NCBI RefSeq assembly: GCF_000143535.2
Contig: NC_037310.1
Coordinates: forward strand, 1,240,001 to 1,304,000
Reading direction: 5' to 3'
Length of the DNA stretch: 64,000 nucleotides
Origin: Botrytis cinerea B05.10
Lineage: Eukaryota; Ascomycota; Leotiomycetes; Helotiales; Sclerotiniaceae
The first letter of the stretch is position 1. The number at the start of each line of letters is the position of its first letter. The notes beneath the pieces are model-generated. The model saw only the letters and a program-made list of their open reading frames with translations. It did no database searches and was not told the DNA's origin. This document shows, piece after piece, positions 1 through 13,545 of the stretch. A program made the position numbers and the translations under genes.

Positions 1-1351
1 GTCTACCACCCGAAAATTAGGTAGGTGCTTAGGGACTATACGGAGCATGGTCTAAGTAATTTGGTACATCGTCAAGTAAGCATCCGGTAGTAGGTAGTAG
101 TAAGGGGTTGTGTTATGGTTATGTTGCATGTGTCTAACTTCATTATCACTACGTACGGTTTATCTTTAACAGTCGACTTGCTAGATGAGGTAGCCCTGTA
201 GCTAATGCGTACCATTGATTTACCAAAACGTGCAGAATAGGTACCTACTAGATGATAATATATAATACATCCGTTTTAAAGTTTTCATGGGTGGTGTGGC
301 TGTGATCTGTCTCTTCATCTAAATGGTCGATCTCTCGAACCACATTCATCTGATTGGACTATATGGAGGAGCTGCTCTATAAATAACCCACCCACCCCGG
401 TCTCACAAGGGGGGGAGGTTTGAATACGGACCTTTTGTTTCCAAGATGCATCAAATATTTGCATACAGAGCACATCGTAGCTAAATGGTGGGTATGGGCC
501 ATGTTTTGGGTGGATCCCATCAATGAATTGACCCCTTCTTAGAAACATATCAAAAGACACAAATTTCACTTTATTTATTCATCTACTCACTCAATCATTC
601 ATCCAGATCCTTAGCACTGCTTGCTGCATGTTGACGTTGGTGGGAGGGCAATTATTTTTTATAGTCAGCCAGTCTACACATCGAAGTAGAGACTATATAA
701 TTAATCGTATTCGTGCTTCCTTGGCACACTTACCTGGTCGGATATTGAGATTGCACTCGCATGTTGCAAGTCCAAGAGTTAGCTTTTAGTACACCAGACA
801 TACATATCAAGCCCTGACACTAATGAAGGGGGAAAACAGTAAAATAGTGGAGGCAATGCATGGCCGTTCGCTTATGAAAATGGTTAGAAAACTACCCTTC
901 TGTGGTTTCTAGATTAGAACTAACTCCAGGTCATACTGCACTAGATAACTTGAAATCCTCTGAAAGCTCCGAAACCAAAGATTGATGTTCTTCACGTAAA
1001 ACATCGACTTTGTGGCAGTGATGCTACTGCCAGCCAGCAAAAAGAAGAACTCCAGTATAATGATGGATATCTTCCCGTAATGCTATCCGCTAATATTCAA
1101 ATTCCAGATTATGCGCCGTGCGCCTCGCAACCATATATCATGTACTCTTTATCGCAAAAATTCTCTCATGTCCAAAAGGCTTGCTCCTATCTCCTTACTG
1201 ATCCCATTCGTGAAGCTACTTTTACAGGTGCCGGTAATGATTTACTGAATGTATCGCGTTCTGAATAACAGGATTAGCAAAGGAAATCTTCACATGTAAA
1301 CAGTAACGAGTGCATTTGCTCCCAGTTGCTTGAACTAGATAAATCATAGTT
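1..1351. other. Intergenic, no supported gene
   Basis: Only short reading frames without family similarity or convincing splice structure are present. The right edge is the 3' flank of the neighbouring minus-strand gene. Confidence 0.5.
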
Positions 1352-4300
1352 TTACCGGGAAGCTGGAACCCAGGATACACAAGCTGGGCCTGTGATAGAG
1401 TTAACGGGAGAATAAAATATTGCACTTACCCGCTTCCGTATCAAATACTACCGTGATATCATCATGCTCGCCGGGATAATCAGGCATCTGTGGGATGTTA
1501 GCCAATTGATACTTGGAGTGTTACAAGAATGGTCCTGTTTTGAAATGGGCACCTACATCTAGATTGACAAACCCACTATCCAATGTTGAGTGTCCGTCGA
1601 CACGAGGCTTTGGCATTGCAAATTTGGCGTCAACGATGCGCAAAGAAAACTTTCCACTCTTGTTTGAGCTCTCGAATGTATCAGTGGATTTCAAAGTGAA
1701 GCCCATGCAATCTCCGTGGCTAAAATTCTCAAAAAAGGCAAGCAGTTGCACAACTTTTTCTTTTTGAACTAGTTGCAATCTAGTTATGGCAGCATCCCAC
1801 TTCTTGTAGATGGGAACCACCATTCTTCGCCTCGAAATATTGAAGGATGCTGCCCTGCCATCAAAGACGACAACAAATCCTGTCAATGCTGTTTGGAATA
1901 GATGAAGTTCTCTCAAGCTGGGAAACACGTAGGTTCGGGTTGTCTCGGCTCTCGCAATTGTTGCAAGAACTTCAGCGAATTCTTTTGTGGGCTGATTTGA
2001 TGCCTGTGCTTGCGTTGCCATTATGGTCATGTCGTACTGAGGTTGCCTCAAAATCTTCAACTCATTTGTCGAGTGCAGATCAAGTCGTAGCTTCAACTCC
2101 CCTGGCCCAATATTAAAACGATCTGTGAGCGAACCTGTTTTGAAATCCATAATCACTCGTAAATGTTCTGAGAGAACAGTCTTGGCGTTCTGAATATCAA
2201 AGGCATCCTCGTTGATTACTCGAGCACTTTGCCATTCCAAACCTCCAAGACGTGGAGCTAGGCCTCCTGGCTCCTCAATGACAAATGATCGAATGGGAAT
2301 TTCACCATAGACAGTCTCTTCGCGACCTATCACCCCACCCGTAAGTAACGCATGCAATCTAGCTCTTTGATCCGCCTCTTCAAATGTGAATACCATTGAG
2401 GATCTGGGGTTTCCATCATCAATCTTTAACAAAAGTGCTGGATAGCCGTTATCACCCCTTAGAAGACTGAACTGGACGGATGTCATGGGTGAAATATCTT
2501 GATCGATACCTCGTAAATTTTTGGTCATCTTTCCCGTCAAAACAGCAAGTCGGAATCCCCTATGCTTCTTTCTGGGACCCGTAGCTGCTTTCTCGACGAT
2601 ACTCTTTTCGAACAACCTTACCTCGCATTTTGGCACGGCTTCTCCTGGGAACGACTGTGCTTGCTTTTCTTGACCAAAGCATTGAAAAGCCTTGATGGTC
2701 ATTTGAAAGACAAGATCTTCATCATCCAGTTGAGCCAGACTTTGTCGGACACTGTTTTGAAAATCATAGGAACCTCTGAGACTCCTAAAATCCTGTGGAG
2801 TACAATTGATCCGAAGCTCAAAGCCTCGCGGAAGCTTGATATTAAGCGAGTTGTTCTTTTGTACCCAGGACACATCATTCCACGTGGGCCCGCGAGTTTT
2901 GTCGTGCTGAATCACAAGCTTCAAAGTGCCAGTTTGATTGGTTATTACGAAACTTAAATCTTCTTCATGGTTCCCTCGAACGATGGATAGAAGACAAGGG
3001 CAACGATAGTGTTGCGAGGCTGCTTCCTCTAGAAGGTAGACATCTACAAAGTGACGTCCATATGTGAAACTTGTGCCCGAGTCACCCAATGGAAGAGCTC
3101 CAGATAAGGTCAATGTTGTATTGGGCCGCTGTAATGCTAGCAATGATCGATCGCCTTCATCTCTCGTCCAAATCTGATTATCGTTACCTTGGAGCAACGG
3201 TGCGTCTTCGCCAAATGGCGGGAGAATATTGTTACGTTTCATAGACTGCGGTATTTGATCAGCAAGATTAGTCTATCGATATTCATTGATGCTTACCATT
3301 GTCAATTTTTTCAAGCCAGATATAATTGCTTGTCGCGATTCCAGAGCATCATTAATAGTGTGATCATTCTTATGGTTGTTCATTTCGGGGCATTGGGGAG
3401 CAATCTTTTCCATAAGCCAATATGCCTTGGCTAAATTTGAATAAGCTTGTTGGCGGCCAATTGCATTGTTCTGTTTTGCTTCTGGGGTTGTAGATCGGTC
3501 TCTGATGCTACTTTCCAGCTCGGATCGGCCTTTGAGAAACCACCACAACGCACCCCTGACAAGGTCTTCTAATGAACATGACGAGAGTGGTTTTAGTGAC
3601 TCGGCTGAAAGTCTGAATAACGTGAACATGTGTGACGTGCGTCTGGCAAAATCATTTAAGGCATCGTCTCCCACAGCCAATGCAGCATCTTTCAAGTTAA
3701 ATGTTGGGGCCCGTGTAGTTGGAGGGGGACTTTCGACCGCACTAGCGGAGTTTGTTGTGGAAGGCCTTGAAAATGATGAAGGACTCTCTTCAGGGACAGG
3801 AGGATTTGACCTCCCACTATCACTGGGTGTCTCGGGTCTCCCAAACTGGTTCGATCCTGGCGAGGAGCTTAATTGTGTATTCTTCATGGCATTTAAATGA
3901 GCATCTTCTCGTGGGGGAGACTTCTCATTTGCCGTCAAAGCTGCCAGCGCAAGATCTCGTTCATCAAAATGTCCCGACACCGCCCTTACCAATGCTTTGC
4001 CCTCTGATGCACGCATGGCCGCTTCCGCCTTGCCATTGAACGAGCTACGCGATCCGGTCCTTGCATTACCATTATAATTATTCTCATTTCTTTGGTTTCT
4101 TTGAGGTTGGGGAGGAGGTTCACTGTCTGATGCAGAGTCATTGTCTGCGATTGTTGAAAAGCCTGTTTGCGTACGTCGTAAAGGACCAGGTCTAAACATG
4201 TCGGGGTCCCCAAATCTATCGGCAGGCCCCTGTGATGAGCCATAAGGTGGGGGAGGACCTGGTCGTCGGGTTTGTTTTTGCTGCGGAATTGTTGCAGCTC

Positions 4301-4697
4301 GACTTCGCAGAGCTTCTGCGATTTCTGCTGTTGGTGAAGCACATTCGTCACCTCCTTCACCTATCACTTCCGGCTGGGCCTCTGTAAACCTCACAACCAA
4401 TCCTTTCCTACTTCGTTTTGGGCTCGCAGATCGATTGCGCCTAGCATTGTTTACCTCAGCCGCCGTGGGCCATCGTTTTGCAGTGGACGTATCAATTCGA
4501 CCGAGAACAGGAGGTCTAGGAGGGGTATTCGAGGCTGCGGTGGATGGTGCAGTATACACTTTATCAGTAGGGCCACGAAGAAAGTCGGACACCTCTTCTG
4601 CCGAGGACGGTTTCTTTTCCTTCCCGAAAAATCTTCCCATCAATCGACCCTTGAGTTGCTTGTGCTCAATGTCTTTCCTACTGTCGGTTGCGTCCAT
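1352..4697 (-). CDS. Uncharacterised fungal protein, about 1,060 aa, disordered N-terminal half
   Basis: I do not recognise the family. Exon 1 is 4697-3297 (467 codons, phase 0). A 51 bp intron (3296-3246; donor GTAAGC, branch-like CTAAT, acceptor CGCAG) joins it in frame to exon 2. The first 470 residues are low-complexity and basic, rich in Ser/Pro/Arg (proline runs, RSASPKRSRK), which suggests a disordered regulatory segment. A short acidic/helical part follows. Residues about 470-1030 look globular with many beta-strand-like alternations. Exon 2 stays open to a TAA at 1521-1523. A phase-0 intron at 1556-1488 (GTAGGT...CTAAC...CACAG) would bypass that stop and add a coding-like tail (1487-1430), followed by a 40 bp intron and a stop at 1352-1354. 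The C-terminus is therefore uncertain: it ends either at 1521 or further downstream. No signal peptide or membrane segment is visible. Confidence 0.7.
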
Positions 4698-5461
4698 CTT
4701 CCCATTGACAATGATCTACTGAACTGTTGGAACTGGAGATCAACCGCACGACGAGGAATTATGAAGCCACAAGATTGGATTTTAAAGGAATGAATTGATG
4801 AACATTAATAAGTTGAGCAATTGTAAATTGAAAATAGAAAATAGAAAATAGAAAAATGGAAAAGAAGATTAGATTGCAATTGCGATTGCAATGAGATTGA
4901 GAGAGTATATTCACTTGCGCGTCCAAGACTTCAGGGTTGTTTATCTGGTCAGTATAATTAAGAAAGATAGGGTATTCCTACAATCCCAATTGCCGCGAAA
5001 TGAGGCACAGCTCAGGCCCAACATGACCTTTCTATTCCTATTCCTATTCCTACTCCAATTCACACACACGCCCAAATAATATGGCTGCAACTGCAAGGGC
5101 GGCGTGGATCCTTACTCGGAAAGTGTTTCAGGGCCGTTGCTTTCATTTAATCGGAGCTTGAGGAAAAGTGTAATGGCATGCGACTCGTATCAAGTTCCCA
5201 GAGAAATGAATGCGTGAGCCTCCATGGCCACGGGGGTGGAGACAATTAACACTGGAAAAGATTTAAGGGTCCTACAGAGCACATGCTAACCTTACCGGCA
5301 CAAGAGGTGTATGCACCTAGTACGCACTTGGGCAAATGGGCATTATGGTTTGGATCACTGCGAGTTTAAGGTTGTGGGCGACGCTCCGTGGAATGCTCCG
5401 ACTGTGAAGTGAATGGTTCATCATCAGTTGATGTTCACCGTGTTTGTATGTACCAGCAAGA

Positions 5462-5525
5462 CTTCCACTGCTTCCACTGCTTCCACCGCTTTCGCTGCTT
5501 CCACTGCTTCCACTGCTTTCGCTGC
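5462..5525. repeat. 9-bp minisatellite (CTTCCACTG / CTTTCGCTG), about 7 units
   Basis: Seven consecutive 9-base units alternate between two variants. The phase is a multiple of three, so an overlapping frame reads as an Ala/Ser/Thr-rich peptide, but no gene structure supports its translation. Confidence 0.8.
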
Positions 5526-6146
5526 GTCCTCACAGAGTAAGCTCGTACGATCTGGACAATCCGGCGGCATTCCTACCTACCCCGGCCGTGCCAAGCATTC
5601 CATTGATCGTATGTATTTCGTATTTAAGATAAGGTCGTATCAGTGACGCCTGTGCCGGTGAAGGAAGCATTCCACGAGCGTGGTGGTGATTGATGCCACC
5701 TAGGTAGCTTCGTCGCAGTGTTGGTCAAGGGCAATCGGATGGATGGAGGGATTGGATACAGACATCCTCGCCTGCAGACTCTGCGATGGACTACCGTATG
5801 CGATATTGCTCTGCATTGGACGGGTTTGGTCCCTATGCGAAGGACGCGTGAAGTTATCAATCCGCTGAAACCTTAGCTTTGCAACGATCAACAGGTGGGT
5901 ACGAATGTGTACCGAGTACCTCGTCGTATGATGCGGATCGTTGACTTATTGATACCCTCATTGATATGGGGATTCGTCGTCTCCGCCTTTCATTACGCTC
6001 CTCGCCAACACTGTATCTGACACAGTTGATTTACAGAAACCTCTCATTCAGGGACAGGTCTGACACTGTAATAAGATTAACACAACACACAAGGTCTTCC
6101 TTTCCATAGTATATAAGCAGTTTCAGTTCCCAACCAAGACAACAAC

Positions 6147-6190
6147 GGCATCGGCATCGACATCGACATCGACATCGACAACGACAACAA
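6147..6190. repeat. Hexanucleotide repeat (GACATC / GGCATC / GACAAC)
   Basis: About seven imperfect 6-base units. On the minus strand this reads as an Arg-Cys dipeptide run in a 61-codon frame, which I take as a by-product of the repeat rather than a gene. Confidence 0.75.
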
Positions 6191-7874
6191 ATCATGCCGT
6201 TGTAGATACCTAGCATTCATCCAACACACACAATCTCCATAATCTCCCTGCATGCTAGCTACATCCTTATTGATACTGACATCCCTATCTAACCCCGCCA
6301 GCTCAACCTCCCCTTAATGCCACGCTTCTCCAGCCACACACTCTCTCAATAATTTGGTAACATTAGACACCTTCGGTCACTGGTTCACAAGCTCGATTTC
6401 ACAAGTGCATTCGCTATCTCGCATATCGAATATCTGCAGCTCAATCAACTATCGTCCTGCGCCAGCCGTCTTGTCTCTTACCGTATCCAGTTTGCAATAC
6501 ATGCGGAGATTATCCCAGCAAGCCCAGTTGTAACGGGAACACCGAGCTTGTCAAGAGCGAACCCATTTGAGGAGAGAACATTTCTAATACTCATTACACA
6601 TTTAATCATAAGTCTGTATTGTATCAACTCAAATTCAGCTGATGCTTATTCTTGAATACCCGCAATGCAAAGATTTTCTTGATTATACCTCATTTTTCCC
6701 AAGTGCACTGCGCTACGTGGGCGGGACATTCGAATGGGGATGATAGAGGATACTTGGAACAACCCTTCCCCCCCCCTCCACATTTATATATTCCTTGTAC
6801 TGCTGAAAATCTCTAGGGCTACAAGGACCATGGTACTTTGGAGTCTGTACTTGGTAGAGTCTGCAGAGTCGGTACGGAGTAGTAGGGAGCGGAAGACCAT
6901 CAGACTCAGAACTTGCTCGGAACTTAGAAGAGGCCACTTCACAGCAAGCGATGTACGAATGCTTGCTGCTTGCTGCTTGCTGGACGTGAGCGAAATGATG
7001 TACACAAGGATTAGCAAAATGGTAGGGTGTTCTCTGATGTGCTCTGTATGGTATGATGTGACGGATACCCATAAGAAGTGAGGTGAGGAGGAGCACTTGT
7101 TCTTGTATTGTATTAGGGATGTATTAAATAAATAAAAAAAGAAACATGTCTGAAAACAACTCAAGCATTGTTAGGTACATCAATAACAAGGAAACCCCCT
7201 CTCCCCCTCCCAATCATTTACCCAGGTTCACACAGCTGTCAACAAACCATAAAAAATCGAAAGAAAAAACCAAGGCTGAGTTTGATTAAATCGAACTGTG
7301 AATCCCCAGCACTTCCTGCTCATCTTAAAACCCTTTGGGTCTTTGTCTGTCGTCATCGCCAATCGTCTAGGCGCAGGGAGATCAGCTACAAATCCCCTTT
7401 GCATTTCTTTTTCAATCGTGCCCACAGATCGAAGAAGCTCCTTCCGCTTCTTCACTTCTTCCCAGCCTTTGCAGAAAAGGGCCTCCTCCATTTGAAGCTC
7501 TGGATAAGAGATCCATGATCTATCTTGCTTCCCAACTAAACACCACATTACCCAGTTCTTTAGGTGGTTCGGATTGGCCAATTTAATTTAATTCGTTCCC
7601 TATCTTACCTCTCGCGAAGCTAGCTATAAGCTTCTAGCCTCCCGCTATTACCACAGCCCTTCTCTATAGCTCAATCCACTTCCTCTGCCCGCCAAATCGG
7701 TCGGAAATCAATACTTGAGCATCTCGCAGCCAGGAATTCTCTCTTTTATTTATTTGCTGACTACTCTTTTCAACGACACTTCCCGTCGTTGTCTGGTTGA
7801 AGTCGGCACTTTTACAAGCGACCTTTGCGATTCAGTATCCTTAATTGGCCCGGACCCGCACAACCACAACCAAT

Positions 7875-10800
7875 ATGTCGACAACAAGGGGATTGGAGGG
7901 AGAGCTCAAAACACAGGGTGCGGTAGAAGCAGCACAAAACCCTAACAGTTCAGTAACGGCAGCAGATGCTGAAGCAAAAATTGTGAATGAGGGTCAAAAG
8001 GCAGGCGTGCCAGCTTTCTCTTTTGACCCAGATGCGAGTCCTGAGGAGAAGGCAGCACAGGCCAGAGCTGTAGGTTATAGTCTTTCGGGTTCTTGATCAT
8101 TTGCTAATGTCAAATATCGTGCAGCGTGTTCCCCCAGGATTTCACCATGAGCACAAATCAAAAGGTGTCGCAATCGCTACAGATATTGACGATGGTTCAC
8201 CAGGAGCTTACGACCTACCACCCCCCTCTACTGCCGGAGCTCTTGCAGCTCCTGAAAAAGGAAGCAAACAATCAGGACAAGCTGTTGCAAACGGATTTGT
8301 TGATGATGATGATGATGATGAGGATGCCCGGTGGATCGAAAGAGCTGGTTGGGCACCCAGATTTGGCTCTGGAGATTCTGGTGAATCTATAGAAGGAGAA
8401 AGTCTTCTCGATCATCAAACTTGGATTGAGGGCAAGATTGAGGACAAATTTTATGGGGGTAATTTAATGCTGCCTTCTCCTCGGACATTTTGCTAATTTT
8501 ACGTCAGATTGGTATCAAAATACTGCCGTCATCATATTTGCATGTCTTTCGTCGTGGTTCGTGGCCACGCTGGGTGGAGGACTTAGCTGGGTATTCATTA
8601 TCATGGCGATTTGTGGTACATATTATAGGACTTCGATACGTCGAGTAAGACGCAACTTTCGTGACGATATCAACCGCGAACTTGCCAAAAACAAGCTTGA
8701 AACAGATACTGAAAGCCTGGAATGGATGAACAGCTTCATGGTCAAGTTTTGGCCAATTTTTCAGCCAGTGTTAGCAGAGACGGTCATCAACTCCGTTGAT
8801 CAAGTGTTAAGCACGGCAACCCCAGCCTTTTTGGATAGTCTTCGTATGAAGACTTTCACTCTGGGTACAAAGCCGCCTCGTCTGGAACACGTTAAGACGT
8901 ATCCCAAAGCAGAGGATGATATTGTACTCATGGACTGGAAGTTCAGCTTCACTCCAAATGATCATGCGGACATGACTGCCCGCCAAATCAAGAATAAGGT
9001 CAATCCAAAGGTTGTCCTCGAAATCAGAATTGGAAAAGCAATGATCAGTAAAGGTCTAGATGTTATTGTCGAGGATATGGCTTTCTCAGGTCTCATGCGT
9101 GTCAAGATCAAGCTCCAGATTCCATTTCCTCATGTGGAAAAAATCGAGATCTCATTCCTTGAAAAACCCAGTAAGTTTTGTTATCTTTGTTCTTTCAGTC
9201 CTTTACGAAAGCTGGAAAGTCCTGAAGGTTTTCGTATTTCGTCTGACACAAAGCTGTTCCAGTCTTTTGGGACAGCTTCAAACTTCCACTATCTATATCT
9301 CGCATACTCTTAGGAGATATTTTAGACTGACTTTTCAAAAGCAATCGATTATGTATGTAAACCTCTTGGAGGTGAAACTCTTGGATTTGACATCAACTTC
9401 ATTCCTGGACTTGAAACTTTCATTCTAGAACAGATTCATGCGAATATCGGACCGATCATGTATGCACCTAATGTGTTCCCAATTGAAGTCGCGAAAATGC
9501 TGTCTGGGTCAGCTGTTGATCAGGCTATTGGTGTGTTGGCTGTCACTCTTCACGGGGCCCAAGGCCTTAAGAATCCTGACAAATTTGCTGGGACGCCCGA
9601 TCCATATACTGTCTTGTCAATCAACAACGGTCCTCCCCTAGCACAAACCAAGATCGTCAAGGAAAACGCTAATCCTAAATGGGGTGAGACGAAATACGTT
9701 ATTCTTACTTCTTTCACCGAAAGTCTCACAATGGCTATATTCGATTACAACGAATACCGAAAGGACAAAGAGCTCGGTACTGCCACTTTCCCATTGGAAA
9801 GAGTGCAAGAGGTTACAGAATATGAGAATGAACAACTCGAAGTTATGGCGAATGGCAAGGCACGTGGCCTACTCTCTGCAGACCTACGCTTTTTCCCCGT
9901 CCTCGAAGGTCGTACTCTCGCAGATGGCACAACTGAGCCTCCTCCTGAGTCTAACACTGGTATTGCTCGTTTCTGTGTCGAACAAGCAAAAGACCTCGAT
10001 GGTACCAAGAGTCTCATCGGTCAGCTCAGCCCCTATGCTGTACTCTTACTAAACAACAAGGAAATTCATGTCACAAGGAAATTAAAGAGAACGAACAACC
10101 CTATCTGGGACAACGGATCTAAGGAAATTCTCATTACTGATAGAAAGTCTGCTACTTTTGGTCTTGTTATCAAGGATGATCGAGAACTCGGCACCGATCC
10201 CATCCTTGGTACATATCAGATTAAACTCAATGATATGCTGAACTTGATGGAAAAGGGTCAAGAGTGGTACACACTCGCTGGAGCCAATTCTGGCCGAGCG
10301 AAGTTGACACTTCAGTGGAAACCAATCGCATTGCAAGGTGTGGGTGGAGGCACTGGTGGTTATGTTACTCCTATCGGTGTCATGAGATTTCATTTCAAGA
10401 ATGCACGAGATCTTCGAAATCTTGAAACTCTGGGCAAATCTGATCCTTACGTCAGAGTCCTCTTGTCTGGCATAGAAAAGGCCCGAACTGTCACATTCCA
10501 GAACAACCTGAACCCAGATTTCGACGAAGTTGTATACGTCCCCGTCCACAGTGTTCGGGAGAAGTTGACTTTGGAAGTTATGGATCAAGAGACTATCAAC
10601 AGCGACCGTACTTTGGGATCGATCGAAGTTATGGCTGCTGACTACATTCAACAACTTGAAAACGGTGAATTCATTGTCCATGATGAGAAAGTACCACAAG
10701 CCGGTGGGTTGCGCATGCATGCAAAGGGCTCCCCCAGAGGAACTCTCAATTATACTGTGGCATTTTATCCATGTTTGAACGTTGCAGATCCCGAAGACGA

Positions 10801-12760
10801 GGAAGAGGCTAAAGAAGCCAAAGAAGAAGCCGCCCGCAAAGGGTCTTTAGAGAGAGGTCGCATAACTGGTATGGAAAATGGCGTCAAGGATGTTGTGGAA
10901 AATGGGGACGAATCAGAAAAGCCTACACGGTCTTCGAGCGAATCCGCGATGGCTGCAAAGCTTGCGGAAGGTGAGCAAGAGCAAGAAGAGACTACGAAAG
11001 AGAAGCAACTTCCTAAGATTCATCTCACACCCGAAGAATTACTCAAGTATGAATCTGGTCTTATTATCTTCAAGATAATTGATTGCGACTTGACCCGAAG
11101 CAACTGTCACGTCGAAGTTGTCGTTGACGATATGGCATTTCCGTCATACTCGTCCTCCACAATCAAATCGAAGAGAATGACTTTGGATGAGATAGGCGAT
11201 TGCTTTGTTCGTGAATTGGATTTCTCCAAGATCACCATAAGTATTCGAGAAAAGCACAGTAAAGGGGATGAGAAGAAAGACCACACTGTTGCCCGCTTAA
11301 GTGGAGAGACATTGGCTACCCTAAAACAGTGCCTCAATAATCCTACCATGTAAGTGCAAAATACCATCAGTTTCTGGGGATATTGACCCCAACTTGAGAC
11401 AATTACTAACAGCTTCCATAGACTCAAGCTTCGAGATGATGAAGGACACACCAGTAGTATCAAGGTCTCACTTAAGTATATTCCAGTTAAGATGAATCTG
11501 GATCCGAGCGAGAGTATCAATAACATGGGCAAACTTCGAGTAGATGTTCTGGATGCTAGTGATCTTCCATCGGCAGACCGCAACGGATACTCAGATCCAT
11601 ATTGCAAGTTTGAATTCAATGGCAACTCGGTCTTCAAGACTAAAGTCCAGAAGAAAACTTTACACCCAGCTTGGAATGAATTCTTCGAGCTCGATGTACC
11701 TTCAAGAACGGCAGCGAACTTCATTTGTAATGTTATGGATTGGGACTTCGGTGACAAGGCCGACTTCCTAGGCAAAGCCGAGATTAACCTGAACCTTTTG
11801 GAACCATTCAAGCCAAAAGAAATGAACTTAGTTTTGGAAGGTAAATCGGGGTCTATTCGTCTCCGCTTGCTATTCCGCCCAGACTACGTGACTAGGTCCA
11901 GGCAAGGAAGTTCGACGTTCTCTGGTACGTTTGCCACGCCAGGAAAAATTGTCACTGGAGTCGCAGGAGCTCCAATCAAGGGTGTTGGCTTTGCGGCACA
12001 TGGTGTTGGCAAAGGAGCTTCCTTTATTCTACACGGCTTCAAAAGCAAGAAGAAGGACGAAGACGACGTTAATGGCAGCATTAGTTCCGAATTAGATAGC
12101 GATGCTCCTATTACTAATGGCAGCGGCGGGCTAAAGCGTGGAAGTGCTCTCCCCGGTTCAGGAGTACCAATTCCAGAAATCATGCCTCCAAAGACACCTC
12201 CAGAACCGAATCATGGACGAACCAAGTCTTTTGGAGCATCCTCGGGGCATTCTGGTATGTTTGGTTCTCCTGGTGCTACAGGCGGACCTGTGGGTATTGC
12301 AAACTTCACAATTGTGTCTGCATCTGGATTTCCACCTTCTTCAAGCGTTATGGTCTATGTTAAATCACTGGGTGCCAAGTCTAAAGTCATCCACAAGACT
12401 GATCATATCAAATCACCTAACGGCACCGTACTTTTCAACGAGAAGAAAGAAAGCTTCAAATGCACCACTTCTGCAGACGCGACCTTCCAAGTCTCTGTCA
12501 AGGCACACAATACCTTTGGTTCGGACGATGATCTTGGCGAGGGAGCTCTTGTCGTAGATGAAACCGGTACAATGCAAGAGAAGCAAATCCGTTGTGGTGC
12601 GGGCTTCATCACGGTAAAATCTAATTTTATTATGAGCTCTACCGAGAATGGATCGGAAAGTCCAAAGACCCGCTCAGGCTTTGGAAGAAGTTTGCTTAGC
12701 AAGAAAGAGACTGGCCGAACTAGCAGAGACATCACACCCATTGGAACACACGGATCTTAG
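7875..12760 (+). CDS. Tricalbin-like SMP/multi-C2 membrane contact-site protein
   Basis: Tricalbins tether cortical ER to the plasma membrane and move lipid through their SMP domain. Model: join(7875-8069, 8125-8458, 8508-9170, 9342-11349, 11422-12760), 1,512 aa, with all four introns in phase (55, 49, 171 and 72 bp). The length fits yeast Tcb3 (about 1,545 aa). Order: acidic N-terminus, hydrophobic hairpin around residues 180-215 (ER anchor), SMP domain about 230-430, then C2 domains near 450-570, 600-720, 740-860 and 1100-1210, with a degenerate one near 970 and a C-terminal C2-like part near 1360-1470. C2 calcium-loop signatures are visible (SDPYVRV, SDPYCKFEF). The chosen ATG is the first in frame, since the frame upstream opens only with TTG. 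Glu/Lys-rich linkers separate the later C2 domains. Confidence 0.93.
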
Positions 12761-13545
12761 TAGAATGAAATACCAGAGTCGATATTCAGGGGCGAATAAG
12801 GAATGGATGGTAAATTTTCTGGCAGGGGGCTGGCCTGTCTCTTCTCCGCGTCTTTTGGCGGAGTGACAGGTGGTCGAGATTTTACAATGGATTTTGCTTT
12901 CCTGTTCTTGTTTCTATGGGAAAGAGATACCATGGCGAGTTTGGTTGTTCATTTATTGCGCGTTGTTCCTTAATCGTATTTGACGAATTTCCTTGATTGA
13001 AGCTGGCGTAGTTAATATTGGTACAATAATCATCTGGAGAGAACATGAGAGTTTTGAAAGCACTGGGGGTAAAAGGGCCGATGGGCATTGTAGGCCTGGA
13101 TGATGTGGAATGGATATTTGGATTAAAAAAGGAGCGGAAATAGGGAGGCAATCCCTTGAGAGGCAGTCAAATTCATATTTACAATGTTGCACTGTATTGT
13201 GTCGTGAGAAGCTTTTCTTAGTACATTATATGAAACAAAAAAAATTCAATATAGTAACACTAATACTATAAATTAAAGAGTTATCTATTAGGCCCTTAGG
13301 GGGTTGAGTCGTTCTACATAGTTGTGGATTGAAAATGAATACTAATAAAATCAATCAATTAATCAATTATTATGAAAATGATATACCCAGTTTGCACTCA
13401 TCTAGATACAGCTTGGAAAACACACTTGATAGTTCATTCATTTCATATTTTCCAGATCTTGAAGGAGCTGCATGGTCGAGAATATTCAAATTGTTTTGTT
13501 ATTACTATTTCCGCAAGACTGCACCAACCACTTCCCATTTCTCTG
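12761..13545. other. Convergent 3' intergenic region
   Basis: The tricalbin gene and the P450 gene converge here. No further gene is supported. The A/T content rises after 13220. Confidence 0.5.

Larger units (their letters stand above)
4698..7874. other. 3.2 kb intergenic region with microsatellites
   Basis: This lies between two divergently transcribed genes and should hold both promoters. Visible content is simple repeats: A-rich ATAGAAA-type units near 4829-4860, TATTCC units near 5030-5053, and two minisatellites listed separately. A pyrimidine-rich stretch precedes the tricalbin start (7560-7870), as is common in fungal promoters and 5' UTRs. The short reading frames here overlap one another on both strands and none has recognisable features. 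Confidence 0.5.

Noticed and set aside
7228..7581. 117-codon minus-strand frame
   Set aside because: It overlaps the presumed tricalbin promoter, competes with an equally long plus-strand frame, and shows no motif or splice structure.
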